Positions 40,788 to 49,815 of a DNA stretch of 64,000 nt are shown one piece after another (the first letter of the stretch is position 1; each line of letters opens with the position of its first letter). The notes beneath the pieces were generated by a model that was given only the letters and a program-made list of their open reading frames with translations, was not told where the DNA came from and did no database searches. The DNA is from Streptomyces xantholiticus (lineage in GTDB: Bacteria; Actinomycetota; Actinomycetes; Streptomycetales; Streptomycetaceae): NCBI RefSeq assembly GCF_014651015.1, contig NZ_BMWB01000001.1:532137-596136 (forward strand), written 5' to 3'. The translations under genes and the position numbers were made by a program.

Positions 40788-42125
40788 GTGAAGGAAATCC
40801 TGGACGCGATCCAGTCGACGGAATCCACGTCGGCCGACTTCGCCGCACTGAAGATCCCCGAGTCGTACCGCGCGATCACCGTGCACAAGGACGAGACGGA
40901 GATGTTCGCCGGTCTCGAGACCCGGGAGAAGGACCCGCGCAAGTCGATCCACCTGGACGACGTGCCCGTGCCGGAGCTCGGCCCGGGCGAGGCACTGGTG
41001 GCCGTGATGGCCTCCTCGGTCAACTACAACTCCGTGTGGACCTCGATCTTCGAGCCGCTGTCCACCTTCGGCTTCCTGGAGCGCTACGGACGGCTGTCGG
41101 AGCTCACCAAGCGTCACGACCTCCCCTACCACGTCATCGGCTCCGACCTCGCGGGCGTCGTCCTGCGCACCGGCCCCGGCGTGAACGCCTGGAACCCGGG
41201 TGACGAGGTCGTCGCGCACTGCCTCTCGGTCGAACTGGAGTCCTCCGACGGCCACAACGACACGATGCTCGACCCCGAGCAGCGCATCTGGGGCTTCGAG
41301 ACCAACTTCGGCGGCCTGGCGGAGATCGCACTGGTCAAGTCGAACCAGCTGATGCCCAAGCCGAAGCACCTCAGCTGGGAGGAGGCGGCGGCCCCGGGCC
41401 TCGTCAACTCCACCGCGTACCGCCAGCTCGTCTCCCGCAACGGCGCCGGCATGAAGCAGGGCGACAACGTCCTGATCTGGGGCGCGAGCGGCGGCCTCGG
41501 CTCGTACGCCACGCAGTTCGCGCTGGCCGGTGGCGCCAACCCGATCTGTGTCGTCTCCAGCGACCAGAAGGCGGACATCTGCCGCGCGATGGGCGCCGAG
41601 GCGATCATCGACCGCAACGCCGAGGGCTACAAGTTCTGGAAGGACGAGCAGACCCAGGACCCGAAGGAGTGGAAGCGCTTCGGCAAGCGCATCCGCGAGC
41701 TCACCGGGGGCGAGGACATCGACATCGTCTTCGAGCACCCCGGCCGCGAGACGTTCGGCGCGAGCGTCTACGTCACCCGCAAGGGCGGCACCATCACCAC
41801 CTGCGCCTCGACCTCGGGCTACATGCACGAGTACGACAACCGCTACCTGTGGATGTCGCTGAAGCGGATCATCGGCTCGCACTTCGCCAACTACCGCGAG
41901 GCGTGGGAGGCCAACCGCCTGATCGCCAAGGGCAAGATCCACCCCACGCTGTCGAAGGTCTACTCGCTCGAGGAGACCGGCCAGGCCGCGTACGACGTGC
42001 ACCGCAACCTCCACCAGGGCAAGGTCGGCGTCCTCGCGCTCGCCCCCGAAGAGGGTCTGGGCGTCAAGGACCCGGAGATGCGCGAGAAGCACCTCGACGC
42101 GATCAACCGCTTCCGGAACGTCTGA
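40788..42125 (+). CDS. ccr: Crotonyl-CoA carboxylase/reductase
   Basis: 445 residues from the GTG at 40788, preceded by CTGGAGGC. A medium-chain-dehydrogenase-fold enzyme that uses NADPH and CO2 to turn crotonyl-CoA into (2S)-ethylmalonyl-CoA, the defining step of the ethylmalonyl-CoA pathway and the source of ethylmalonyl extender units. Typical CCR segments are MASSVNYNSVWTSIFEPLSTF, YHVIGSDLAGVVLRTG, WGFETNFGGLAEIALVKSNQLMPKP, the NADPH-binding IWGASGGLGSYATQFALAGG, and FEHPGRETFGASVYV. Length and the N-terminal extension match Streptomyces Ccr. It is the first gene of the operon with ecm 16 nt downstream. Confidence 0.96.
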   Translation: MKEILDAIQSTESTSADFAALKIPESYRAITVHKDETEMFAGLETREKDPRKSIHLDDVPVPELGPGEALVAVMASSVNYNSVWTSIFEPLSTFGFLERYGRLSELTKRHDLPYHVIGSDLAGVVLRTGPGVNAWNPGDEVVAHCLSVELESSDGHNDTMLDPEQRIWGFETNFGGLAEIALVKSNQLMPKPKHLSWEEAAAPGLVNSTAYRQLVSRNGAGMKQGDNVLIWGASGGLGSYATQFALAGGANPICVVSSDQKADICRAMGAEAIIDRNAEGYKFWKDEQTQDPKEWKRFGKRIRELTGGEDIDIVFEHPGRETFGASVYVTRKGGTITTCASTSGYMHEYDNRYLWMSLKRIIGSHFANYREAWEANRLIAKGKIHPTLSKVYSLEETGQAAYDVHRNLHQGKVGVLALAPEEGLGVKDPEMREKHLDAINRFRNV

Positions 42126-42141
42126 GGGCTGAGGTCCGTAG

Positions 42142-44154
42142 ATGACTGAGCGCAAGAAGGACCGGCCCTGGCTCATGCGGACGTACGCCGGCCACTCCAC
42201 GGCCGAGGCGTCCAACGAGCTGTACCGGCGCAACCTCGCCAAGGGCCAGACGGGTCTGTCGGTGGCCTTCGACCTGCCGACCCAGACCGGTTACGACCCC
42301 GACCACATCCTCGCCCGCGGCGAGGTCGGCCGGGTCGGTGTGCCGGTCTCCCATCTGGGCGACATGCGGCGGCTGTTCCAGGAGATCCCCCTGGAGCAGA
42401 TGAACACCTCGATGACCATCAACGCCACCGCCATGTGGCTGCTGGCGCTGTACCAGGTGGTCGCGGAGGAGCAGGGCGCGGACATCACCAAGCTCCAGGG
42501 CACGACGCAGAACGACATCGTCAAGGAGTACCTCTCGCGCGGGACGCACGTCTTCCCGCCCGGTCCTTCACTGCGCCTGACCACCGACATGATCACGTAC
42601 ACGGTGGCCAACATCCCCAAGTGGAACCCGATCAACATCTGCAGCTACCACCTGCAGGAGGCCGGGGCCACACCGGTGCAGGAGATCGCGTACGCGATGT
42701 CCACCGCGATCGCCGTGCTGGACGCGGTGCGCGACTCCGGCCAGGTGCCGCAGGAGAAGTTCGGCGATGTGGTCGCCCGGATCTCGTTCTTCGTGAACGC
42801 GGGTGTCCGCTTCATCGAGGAGATGTGCAAGATGCGCGCCTTCGGCCGCATCTGGGACAAGGTCACCCGCGAGCGGTACGGCATCGAGAACGAGAAGCAG
42901 CGCCGCTTCCGCTACGGCGTCCAGGTCAACTCCCTGGGCCTCACCGAGGCGCAGCCGGAGAACAACGTCCAGCGCATCGTGCTGGAGATGCTGGCCGTGA
43001 CCCTGTCCAAGGACGCCCGGGCGCGCGCCGTGCAGCTGCCGGCCTGGAACGAGGCGCTGGGCCTGCCCCGGCCCTGGGACCAGCAGTGGTCGCTGCGCAT
43101 CCAGCAGGTGCTGGCGCACGAGTCGGACCTGCTGGAGTACGAGGACATCTTCGCCGGCTCGCACGTCATCGAGGCCAAGGTGAGCGCCCTCGTCGACGAG
43201 TGCCTGGCCGAGATCGGCCGGATCCAGGAGATGGGCGGCGCGATGGCGGCCGTCGAGTCGGGCTACCTCAAGTCGCAGCTGGTCTCCTCGCACGCCGAGC
43301 GGCGCGCGCGGATCGAGGCGGGCGACGAGAAGATCGTCGGCGTCAACATCTACGAGACGACCGAGGAGAACCCGCTCACCGCGGACCTCGACACGGCGAT
43401 CATGACGGTCGACCCTGCGAACGAGGCCCGGGTCGTCGCCAAGCTGCACGAGTGGCGCGCCGACCGCGAGGAGGGCCGCGCCGCCGAGGCACTCGCGACG
43501 CTGAAGAAGGCCGCGGCGGGCACCGAGAACCTGATGGCGGCCACCGTCGAGTGTGCGCGTGCGGGCGTCACCACCGGCGAGTGGGCCTGGGCGCTGCGTG
43601 ACGTCTTCGGTGAGTTCCGCGCACCGACGGGCGTCAGCAGCGCCCCGGTGGCGGTCACCGCGGAGGCGGGCACCCCGCTCGCCGCCGTACGGGAGAAGGT
43701 GTCGCGCACCGCGGAGGAGCTGGGTTGCGGCCGGCTGCGGCTGCTCGTCGGCAAGCCCGGCCTGGACGGGCACTCCAACGGTGCCGAGCAGATCGCCGTA
43801 CGCGCCCGCGACGCCGGGTTCGAGGTGGTCTACCAGGGCATCCGGCTCACCCCGGAGCAGATAGTCTCCGCCGCCCTGGCGGAGGACGTGCACTGCGTCG
43901 GTCTGTCGATCCTGTCCGGTTCGCACGCCGAACTGGTGCCGGACGTGCTGGAGCGCCTGCGCGACGCCGGCGCGGCCGACATCCCGGTGATCGTCGGCGG
44001 GATCATCCCCAACGCCGACGGCGCCGCGCTGAAGGCGGCGGGAGTGGCCGCCGTATTCACCCCGAAGGACTTCGGTATCACGGAGATCATCGGCCGTATC
44101 GTCGACGAGATCCGTAAAGCGAACAAGCTCGACCCTCTGGAGGTCCCCGCATGA
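42142..44154 (+). CDS. ecm: B12-dependent ethylmalonyl-CoA mutase (MeaA-like)
   Basis: 670 residues. A coenzyme-B12-dependent acyl-CoA mutase of the MeaA/ECM branch: a TIM-barrel substrate domain (about residues 8-500; GLSVAFDLPTQTGYDPDH, MNTSMTINATAMWLLALY, LQGTTQNDIVKEYLSRGT) and a cobalamin domain (about 540-665) with the D-x-H-x-x-G motif in GKPGLDGHSNGAEQI and the Ser/Gly region LSILSGSHAELVP. It isomerises ethylmalonyl-CoA to methylsuccinyl-CoA. Its stop codon overlaps the ATG of the lyase gene (44151-44154), implying translational coupling. MeaA-type annotation in Streptomyces was originally linked to polyketide precursor supply. Confidence 0.95.
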   Translation: MTERKKDRPWLMRTYAGHSTAEASNELYRRNLAKGQTGLSVAFDLPTQTGYDPDHILARGEVGRVGVPVSHLGDMRRLFQEIPLEQMNTSMTINATAMWLLALYQVVAEEQGADITKLQGTTQNDIVKEYLSRGTHVFPPGPSLRLTTDMITYTVANIPKWNPINICSYHLQEAGATPVQEIAYAMSTAIAVLDAVRDSGQVPQEKFGDVVARISFFVNAGVRFIEEMCKMRAFGRIWDKVTRERYGIENEKQRRFRYGVQVNSLGLTEAQPENNVQRIVLEMLAVTLSKDARARAVQLPAWNEALGLPRPWDQQWSLRIQQVLAHESDLLEYEDIFAGSHVIEAKVSALVDECLAEIGRIQEMGGAMAAVESGYLKSQLVSSHAERRARIEAGDEKIVGVNIYETTEENPLTADLDTAIMTVDPANEARVVAKLHEWRADREEGRAAEALATLKKAAAGTENLMAATVECARAGVTTGEWAWALRDVFGEFRAPTGVSSAPVAVTAEAGTPLAAVREKVSRTAEELGCGRLRLLVGKPGLDGHSNGAEQIAVRARDAGFEVVYQGIRLTPEQIVSAALAEDVHCVGLSILSGSHAELVPDVLERLRDAGAADIPVIVGGIIPNADGAALKAAGVAAVFTPKDFGITEIIGRIVDEIRKANKLDPLEVPA

Positions 44155-45125
44155 GCACGCCTGTGCACCCGGTCAACCGTCTCCGTCCGCGTCGTTCCTG
44201 CCTGGCGGTGCCCGGCTCGAACCCGCGGTTCCTGGAGAAGGCACAGGGCCTGCCGGCCGACCAGGTCTTCCTGGACCTGGAGGACGCCTGCGCCCCGCTG
44301 GCCAAGCCGGAGGCCCGGCACACCATCGTGAAGTTCCTCAACGAGGGTGACTGGACGGGCAAGACGCGGGTCGTGCGCGTCAACGACTGGACCACCGAGT
44401 GGACCTACCGCGACGTCGTCACCGTCGTCGAGGGCGCCGGCCAGAACCTCGACTGCATCATGCTGCCGAAGGTGCAGAGCGCCGAGCAGATCGTCGCGCT
44501 CGACCTGCTGCTCACCCAGATCGAGAAGACCATGGGCTTCGAGCTGGGCAAGATCGGTATCGAGGCGCAGATCGAGAACGCGCAGGGCCTCAACAACGTC
44601 AACGCCATCGCGCAGGCGTCCCCGCGCGTGGAGACGATCATCTTCGGCCCGGCCGACTTCATGGCCTCCATCAACATGAAGTCGCTGGTCGTCGGTGAGC
44701 AGCCGCCGGGTTACCCTGCCGACGCGTACCACTACATCCTGATGAAGATCCTGATGGCCGCCCGCGCCAACAACCTCCAGGCGATCGACGGCCCCTACCT
44801 GCAGATCCGCAACATCGACGGCTACCGCGCAGTCGCGCAGCGCGCCGCCGCGCTCGGCTTCGACGGCAAGTGGGTGCTGCACCCGGGGCAGGTCGATGCG
44901 TCCAACGAGATCTTCTCGCCCTCCCAGGAGGACTACGACCACGCCGAGCTGATCCTGGACGCGTACGACTACTACACGTCCGAGGCGGGCGGCAAGAAGG
45001 GCTCGGCGATGCTCGGCGACGAGATGATCGACGAGGCCAGCCGCAAGATGGCGCTGGTCATCTCGGGCAAGGGACGCGCCGCCGGAATGCAGCGCACCAG
45101 CAAGTTCGAGATCCCCGCCGGCTGA
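44151..45125 (+). CDS. HpcH/HpaI-type CoA ester lyase (beta-methylmalyl-CoA/malyl-CoA lyase)
   Basis: 324 residues. A citrate-lyase-beta-like TIM barrel: RPRRSCLAVPGSNPRFLEKA at the start, VFLDLEDACAPLAKPEAR with the Mg-binding Glu/Asp, IMLPKVQSAEQI, EAQIENAQGLNNVNAIA and IIFGPADFMASINM. In the ethylmalonyl-CoA pathway this enzyme cleaves erythro-beta-methylmalyl-CoA to glyoxylate and propionyl-CoA. It overlaps ecm by 4 nt and is followed after 16 nt by the MaoC gene. Whether it also hydrolyses malyl-CoA cannot be seen. Confidence 0.92.
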   Translation: MSTPVHPVNRLRPRRSCLAVPGSNPRFLEKAQGLPADQVFLDLEDACAPLAKPEARHTIVKFLNEGDWTGKTRVVRVNDWTTEWTYRDVVTVVEGAGQNLDCIMLPKVQSAEQIVALDLLLTQIEKTMGFELGKIGIEAQIENAQGLNNVNAIAQASPRVETIIFGPADFMASINMKSLVVGEQPPGYPADAYHYILMKILMAARANNLQAIDGPYLQIRNIDGYRAVAQRAAALGFDGKWVLHPGQVDASNEIFSPSQEDYDHAELILDAYDYYTSEAGGKKGSAMLGDEMIDEASRKMALVISGKGRAAGMQRTSKFEIPAG

Positions 45126-45141
45126 AAAGGACAGAGCGATC

Positions 45142-45654
45142 ATGCAGTTCGGACGCACCTACGAGGAGTTCGAGGTCGGGGCCGTCTACAAGCACTGGCC
45201 CGGGAAGACGGTCACGGAGTACGACGACCACCTCTTCTGTCTGCTGACCATGAACCACCACCCGCTCCACATGGACGTCAACTATGCGGAGAACACGACG
45301 GACTTCGGTAAGAACGTCGTCGTCGGGAACTACATCTACTCGCTGCTGCTCGGGATGTCCGTGCCGGACGTCTCCGGCAAGGCGATCGCCAACCTGGAGA
45401 TCGAGTCGCTGCGGCACGTGGCGCCGACCTTCCACGGCGACACCATCTACGGCGAGACCACAGTCCTCGACAAGACCCCGTCGAAGTCGAAGAACGACCG
45501 CGGCATCGTCTACGTCGAGACCAAGGGCTACAAGCAGGACGGAACCCTCGTCTGCGTCTTCCGGCGCAAGGTGATGGTCCCGACCGAGACGTACATCAAG
45601 GAGCGCGGCGGCGAGCAGCCCGGCCGCCCCGAGCTCAAGACGCAGGAGAAGTAG
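45142..45654 (+). CDS. MaoC-family dehydratase, probable mesaconyl-CoA hydratase
   Basis: 170 residues, one hot-dog fold of the MaoC type: FGRTYEEFEVGAVYKHWPGKTVTEYDDHLFCLLTMNHHPLHMD contains the hydratase Asp/His pair region, and the rest (KNVVVGNYIYSLLLGMSV, PTFHGDTIYGETTVLDK) completes it. In this operon it should hydrate mesaconyl-C1-CoA to beta-methylmalyl-CoA. A ribosome site (AAAAGGACAGAG) lies before the ATG; the acyl-CoA dehydrogenase starts 2 nt after its stop. Confidence 0.9.
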   Translation: MQFGRTYEEFEVGAVYKHWPGKTVTEYDDHLFCLLTMNHHPLHMDVNYAENTTDFGKNVVVGNYIYSLLLGMSVPDVSGKAIANLEIESLRHVAPTFHGDTIYGETTVLDKTPSKSKNDRGIVYVETKGYKQDGTLVCVFRRKVMVPTETYIKERGGEQPGRPELKTQEK

Positions 45655-45656
45655 TC

Positions 45657-46862
45657 ATGGCCCGACTCGCCCGGACCGCAGGTCTGACCGACGTCCAGCA
45701 GGAGATCCTTTCCACCGTTCGGGACTTTGTCGACAAGGAGATCATTCCTGTCGCGACCGAACTGGAGCACAAGGACGAGTACCCGCAGGAGATCGTCGAC
45801 GGTCTCAAGGAACTCGGACTGTTCGGCCTGATGATCCCCGAGGAGTACGGCGGCCTGGGCGAGTCCCTTCTCACGTACGCGCTGTGCGTCGAGGAGATCG
45901 CCCGCGGCTGGATGTCCGTCTCCGGCATCATCAACACGCACTTCATCGTGGCGTACATGCTCAAGCAGCACGGCACGCAGGAGCAGAAGGACACCTTCCT
46001 GCCGCGGATGGCGCTCGGCGAGGTCCGGGGCGCGTTCTCGATGTCGGAGCCGGCCCTCGGCTCGGACGTGTCGGCCATCACGTCCAAGGGCGTCAAGGAC
46101 GGCGACGAGTACGTCCTCAACGGCCAGAAGATGTGGCTGACGAACGGCGGCACGTCCACTCTGGTCGCCGTTCTGTGCCGGAGTGACGAAGGACACCCCG
46201 AGGGCACCGCCCCGCACAAGTCGATGACGACCTTCCTCGTCGAGAAGGAGCCCGGTTTCGGAGAGGTCCGCCCCGGCCTCACCATTCCCGGGAAGATCGA
46301 CAAGATGGGCTACAAGGGCGTCGACACGACCGAGCTCATCATGGACGGACTGCGCATTCCGGCCAATCGGGTCCTCGGTGGAACCACCGGCCGAGGGTTT
46401 TACCAAATGATGGACGGGGTCGAGGTCGGCCGGGTGAACGTCGCGGCCCGTGGCTGCGGCGTCGCGCAGCGTGCCTTCGAACTCGGCGTCTCCTATGCCC
46501 AGCAGCGCCACACCTTCGGCAAGCCGATCGCCTCCCACCAGGCGATCCAGTTCAAGCTGGCCGAGATGGCCACCAAGGTGGAGGCCGCGCATGCGATGAT
46601 GGTGAACGCGGCACGCAAAAAGGACTCCGGGGAGCGAAACGACCTGGAGGCAGGGATGGCGAAGTACCTCGCCTCCGAGTACTGCAAGGAAGTCGTCGAG
46701 GACGCCTTCCGTATCCACGGCGGCTACGGCTTCTCCAAGGAGTACGAGATCGAGCGCCTCTACCGGGAGGCCCCGATGCTGCTGATCGGCGAAGGTACCG
46801 CCGAGATCCAGAAAATGATCATTGGTCGTCGGCTGCTCGAGGAGTACCGATTCCAGGGTTGA
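45657..46862 (+). CDS. Acyl-CoA dehydrogenase, probable methylsuccinyl-CoA dehydrogenase
   Basis: 401 residues, a standard FAD acyl-CoA dehydrogenase: N-terminal helices (VQQEILSTVRDFVDKEIIPV), substrate and FAD strands (RGAFSMSEPALGSDVSAI, KMWLTNGGTSTLVAVL), and a C-terminal helical bundle ending IHGGYGFSKEYEIERLYREAP, where the FAD-binding region and the helix near the usual catalytic Glu lie. Operon position indicates oxidation of (2S)-methylsuccinyl-CoA to mesaconyl-CoA. The gene ends the operon at a large hairpin. Its slightly less biased codons near 46340-46460 are within normal range. Confidence 0.92.
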   Translation: MARLARTAGLTDVQQEILSTVRDFVDKEIIPVATELEHKDEYPQEIVDGLKELGLFGLMIPEEYGGLGESLLTYALCVEEIARGWMSVSGIINTHFIVAYMLKQHGTQEQKDTFLPRMALGEVRGAFSMSEPALGSDVSAITSKGVKDGDEYVLNGQKMWLTNGGTSTLVAVLCRSDEGHPEGTAPHKSMTTFLVEKEPGFGEVRPGLTIPGKIDKMGYKGVDTTELIMDGLRIPANRVLGGTTGRGFYQMMDGVEVGRVNVAARGCGVAQRAFELGVSYAQQRHTFGKPIASHQAIQFKLAEMATKVEAAHAMMVNAARKKDSGERNDLEAGMAKYLASEYCKEVVEDAFRIHGGYGFSKEYEIERLYREAPMLLIGEGTAEIQKMIIGRRLLEEYRFQG

Positions 46863-46873
46863 TTGTCGCTTTT

Positions 46874-46931
46874 GAGTCGGTTAAGGCCGGAAGATGATCA
46901 CACCCTGTCATCATCTTCCGGCCGCCGACTC
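46874..46931. terminator. Long-stem terminator after the ethylmalonyl-CoA operon
   Basis: GGCCGGAAGATGAT and its complement form a 14-bp perfect stem around CACACCCTGTC. Outside it GAGTCGG (46874-46880) pairs with CCGACTC (46925-46931), separated only by TTAA and G. One of the most stable hairpins in the window, 11 nt after the stop codon. Confidence 0.9.
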
Positions 46932-47031
46932 GGCTTCTGCCTTTCCCAGTTGCGGGTCGTAACCGATACGATCGCGGGAAAGCCGCCGTCCCCCGTTGCC
47001 AGCGCGGCATCATCCGCTACGAAGGTCATCC

Positions 47032-47688
47032 ATGCCCCACAGCCAAACCTCTGCACCTCGCGACAGCCTCCTTGGCGTACGTATCGCTCGCGGAGCATCG
47101 CCGTGGCTTCTGCCGACCGTCGCCACCGCTGCACTCAGCCTGGCCCGTGCCCGCCGCTCGCGGCGGGCCGCGGCCGTTGCCGTGCCCACCACCGCGCTCG
47201 CGGCGGGCATGCTGTGGTTCTTCCGCGACCCTGAGCGTGAGATCGCACAGGGCCGGGTCATCTCGCCCGCCGACGGCGTGGTGCAGAGCATCATGCCGTG
47301 GAAGGACGGACGTACCCGCGTCGCGATCTTCATGAGCCCGCTCAATGTCCACGTCAACCGCGCGCCGCTGGCCGGCACGGTGACGTCGGTCGAGCACATT
47401 CCCGGCGGCTTCGTCCCCGCGTTCAACAAGGAGAGCGAGAACAACGAGCGCGTTGTCTGGCACTTCGACACCGAACTCGGCGACATCGAGATGGTCCAGA
47501 TCGCCGGTGCGGTCGCGCGGCGGATCGTCCCCTACATCCCGCAGGGCACGAAGGTCGAGCAGGGTGAGCGCATCGGTCTGATCCGCTTCGGATCGCGCGT
47601 CGACATCTACCTTCCGGAAGGTGTGGACGTCGCCGTCGAGGTCGGTCAGACCACGACCGCGGGGGTGACTCGCATTGACCGTGGTTGA
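47032..47688 (+). CDS. psd: Phosphatidylserine decarboxylase
   Basis: 218 residues from the ATG at 47032 (GAAGGTCATCC); an in-frame start 36 nt upstream lacks a site. A short-form bacterial phosphatidylserine decarboxylase that makes phosphatidylethanolamine. Membrane segments lie near the N terminus (about residues 30-65). The catalytic part has VISPADGVVQSI, FMSPLNVHVNRAPLAG, GGFVPAFNKESENNERVVW and the self-cleavage site FGSRVDIYLP, where Ser becomes the pyruvoyl group. This G-S pair is the usual site in the short class. It overlaps pssA by 14 nt. Confidence 0.93.
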   Translation: MPHSQTSAPRDSLLGVRIARGASPWLLPTVATAALSLARARRSRRAAAVAVPTTALAAGMLWFFRDPEREIAQGRVISPADGVVQSIMPWKDGRTRVAIFMSPLNVHVNRAPLAGTVTSVEHIPGGFVPAFNKESENNERVVWHFDTELGDIEMVQIAGAVARRIVPYIPQGTKVEQGERIGLIRFGSRVDIYLPEGVDVAVEVGQTTTAGVTRIDRG

Positions 47689-48538
47689 TCCCGACACACA
47701 GGCGACCAACTGGGTCGACGAGGACGAGGACGGCGACACCGAGGAGATGCCGCTGTCGCTGCGCCTGTCGATAGCGGACACGCTCACCCTCGGCAACGCG
47801 ACGTGCGGATTCATGGCGGTGTACTTCACCACCACCGGAATCCTCATCCCGGACCTGCAGGGCAGCCAGGAGACCGGCATGGCGCGGCACAGCGCCGCGA
47901 CCGCCGTGATCCTCATGCTGCTCGCGGCGATCTTCGACCTCTGCGACGGACTCGTGGCGCGCAAGCTGCGCAGCTCGCCGATGGGCGCGGAGCTGGACAA
48001 CCTCTCCGACCTGATCAGCTTCGGCCTCGCGCCGGCGTACTTCGTGCTCGTCTACGGAATGGTCGGCGACGACGCCCACCAGAAGGTCTCGGCGGTGGCG
48101 GCGATCGTTGTGCTGCTGGCGGTGGTGCTGCGGCTTGCGAGATTCTCGTGCGTGACGATGAAGGACGGCATGTTCCAGGGCATGCCGAGCCCCTTCGGGG
48201 CGCTCACCGTCGTCTCGATCGTCCTGCTCGAGCTGCCGTTCATCCCGACACTGCTGGCGATCATCGGCACCGCGTGGCTGATGGTGAGCCGGGTCGAGTA
48301 TCCGAAGCCGCGGGGTGTACTTGCGGTCGCGATGCTGAGCTGGATCGTCGCGGCGATGGGCATGCTGGCGGCCTGGGCGTTCGACGCCCCCGGGGGCCAG
48401 GTCATGCTGCAGATGGGCTGTGCGCTGCAGATCGTGATGGCGGCGACGATCCCGCTGTTCGCGACGGCTCGCCGGGTGAACACCTTCCGCGACAACCGTC
48501 GCGAGAGCCGCGAGGCGCGGGCGGCGCAGGTGCCGTAG
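47675..48538 (+). CDS. pssA: CDP-diacylglycerol-serine O-phosphatidyltransferase
   Basis: 287 residues, starting at a TTG (47675) inside psd, with GGGGGTGAC as ribosome site; a GTG two codons on is an alternative. It has about eight membrane helices and the CDP-alcohol phosphotransferase signature D-x2-D-G-x2-A-R-x8-G-x3-D-x3-D: DLCDGLVARKLRSSPMGAEL then DNLSD (about residues 88-112). It makes phosphatidylserine for the decarboxylase encoded just upstream, so the pair supplies phosphatidylethanolamine. The acidic N terminus (EDEDGDTEE) is on the cytoplasmic side. Confidence 0.93.
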   Translation: MTVVDPDTQATNWVDEDEDGDTEEMPLSLRLSIADTLTLGNATCGFMAVYFTTTGILIPDLQGSQETGMARHSAATAVILMLLAAIFDLCDGLVARKLRSSPMGAELDNLSDLISFGLAPAYFVLVYGMVGDDAHQKVSAVAAIVVLLAVVLRLARFSCVTMKDGMFQGMPSPFGALTVVSIVLLELPFIPTLLAIIGTAWLMVSRVEYPKPRGVLAVAMLSWIVAAMGMLAAWAFDAPGGQVMLQMGCALQIVMAATIPLFATARRVNTFRDNRRESREARAAQVP

Positions 48539-48559
48539 CGCCTCTGGCGCGCGTGGCGT

Positions 48560-48610
48560 GAACGCCGAGGGGCCCCGGATGCGAGAGCATCCGGGGCCCT
48601 CGGCGCGTTC
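48560..48610. terminator. Terminator hairpin after pssA
   Basis: A stem of about 19 pairs (arms starting CGCCGAGGGGCCCCGGATGC and its complement, with one bulged base) around a GAGA tetraloop, 22 nt after the pssA stop. It is flanked on the other side by a convergent gene 98 nt away, so it may serve both directions. Confidence 0.85.
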
Positions 48611-48707
48611 GGGCCGCCCGATCACCGCACGGCCGGGTACGGAACGCCGCCAGTTCCGTGGGCGGTGGCCGCGGCCTGGCGGCTGTGGTGCACGGTGCTG
48701 AGTCCCG

Positions 48708-49094
48708 TCAAGGGCGATGGCGAAGCGGATGGTCCTCGGGCACCTCCACCACCGCGATGCGCACTCCGTCCGGGTCTGCGATCCACATCTCGACCAACCC
48801 CCACGGCTCCCTCTGCGGCGCCCGCAGCACCGCTACGCCCCGTTTCCGCAGTTCGTCGTGGGCGGCCCGGACGTCGGGCACCTGCAGCCACAGCCGCACC
48901 GCCGACGAGGGCGGGGTGTCGGAGCGGCCGGAGAGTTCGAGGAACCCGCCGCCGAGGAAGTACACCGTTCCCCGCTCGGTGCCGGTCCCGAATTCACGGT
49001 AGACCGCCAGCCCCAGAGCGCGGCCGTAGAAGTCGCGCGAGCGCTGCGGATCGGTAGGGCTCAGCAGAATCCTGCTGCCAAGTACGTGCACCAT
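48708..49094 (-). CDS. VOC-superfamily (glyoxalase/bleomycin-resistance-like) protein
   Basis: 128 residues: HVLGSRILLSPTDPQRSRDFYGRALGL and LWLQVPDVRAAHDELRKRGVAV are the two repeat units of a VOC domain, ending GLVEMWIADPDGVRIAVVEV. No metal-ligand assignment is safe. It is convergent with the pssA terminator. Similar proteins are widespread and mostly unassigned. Confidence 0.83.
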   Translation of the reverse strand: MVHVLGSRILLSPTDPQRSRDFYGRALGLAVYREFGTGTERGTVYFLGGGFLELSGRSDTPPSSAVRLWLQVPDVRAAHDELRKRGVAVLRAPQREPWGLVEMWIADPDGVRIAVVEVPEDHPLRHRP

Positions 49095-49175
49095 GCGGCA
49101 GAGCGTACGGGCCGGGGCGTCGGTCGCGGCGGCGGCAACCCGCCGCCACTGCGACGACGACGGCCCGAGCCGGGG

Positions 49176-49634
49176 TCATCCCGGCTTGATGCGACCGCGC
49201 CAGGCTCCGCTCTCGCCACCCTGGTGCTCGATGTACTCCTTGAAACGTCGCATGTCGCCCTTGACGCGCCGGTCGATCATCCCGGTCATGTCAGCGGCCT
49301 TCTCGGCGACACCCCCGGGCTCGACGTCCATCACGAGTTCCACGCGCGTGTGCGTCTCGTCCAGGCGCTGGAAGCTCACCATGCCCTTCTGCTTGGTGTC
49401 GCCACCGATGGTGCGCCAGGTGATGCGTTCGTCGGGGAGCTGGTCGACGATCTCGGTGTCGAATTCCCGCTTTACTCCTCCGATCTTGGTGGTCCAGTGG
49501 TTGTGGCGGTCGTCGACCTGGGTGACCGTCTCCACGCCTTCCATGAAGTTCGGGAATTCCTCGAACATCGTCCACTGGTTGTAGGCGGTGCGGACGGGGA
49601 CCTCGACCTCGACGGTCTCCTTCACCGTGCTCAT
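49176..49634 (-). CDS. SRPBCC-family (cyclase/dehydrase-like) protein
   Basis: 152 residues from the ATG at 49634, with the strong site GAGGAGGAGGC. SRPBCC fold of the cyclase/dehydrase (COQ10-like) branch: VKETVEVEVPVRTAYNQWTMFEEFPNF (N-terminal strand and helix), HWTTKIGGVKREFDTEIVDQL and the long final helix RRVKGDMRRFKEYIEHQGGE. Members near stress genes occur in many streptomycetes; here no partner is evident. The C terminus is basic. Confidence 0.82.
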   Translation of the reverse strand: MSTVKETVEVEVPVRTAYNQWTMFEEFPNFMEGVETVTQVDDRHNHWTTKIGGVKREFDTEIVDQLPDERITWRTIGGDTKQKGMVSFQRLDETHTRVELVMDVEPGGVAEKAADMTGMIDRRVKGDMRRFKEYIEHQGGESGAWRGRIKPG

Positions 49635-49815
49635 GCTGTGCCTCCTCCTCGATCTGCCGCGGGGCAAGCTCTGCCGCGCAGGCCGTGCGTTGTGGCGGGT
49701 ACCCAGCGGCCGCCTTCCTACAACCGTGCGGGCCGTGCATTGTCCGCCGAGCACGCCTCGCCCCCTGGCGACGTGCGCCAGGGGGCGAGGCCGGGCCGGG
49801 AGGGCCAGGGGTGGG

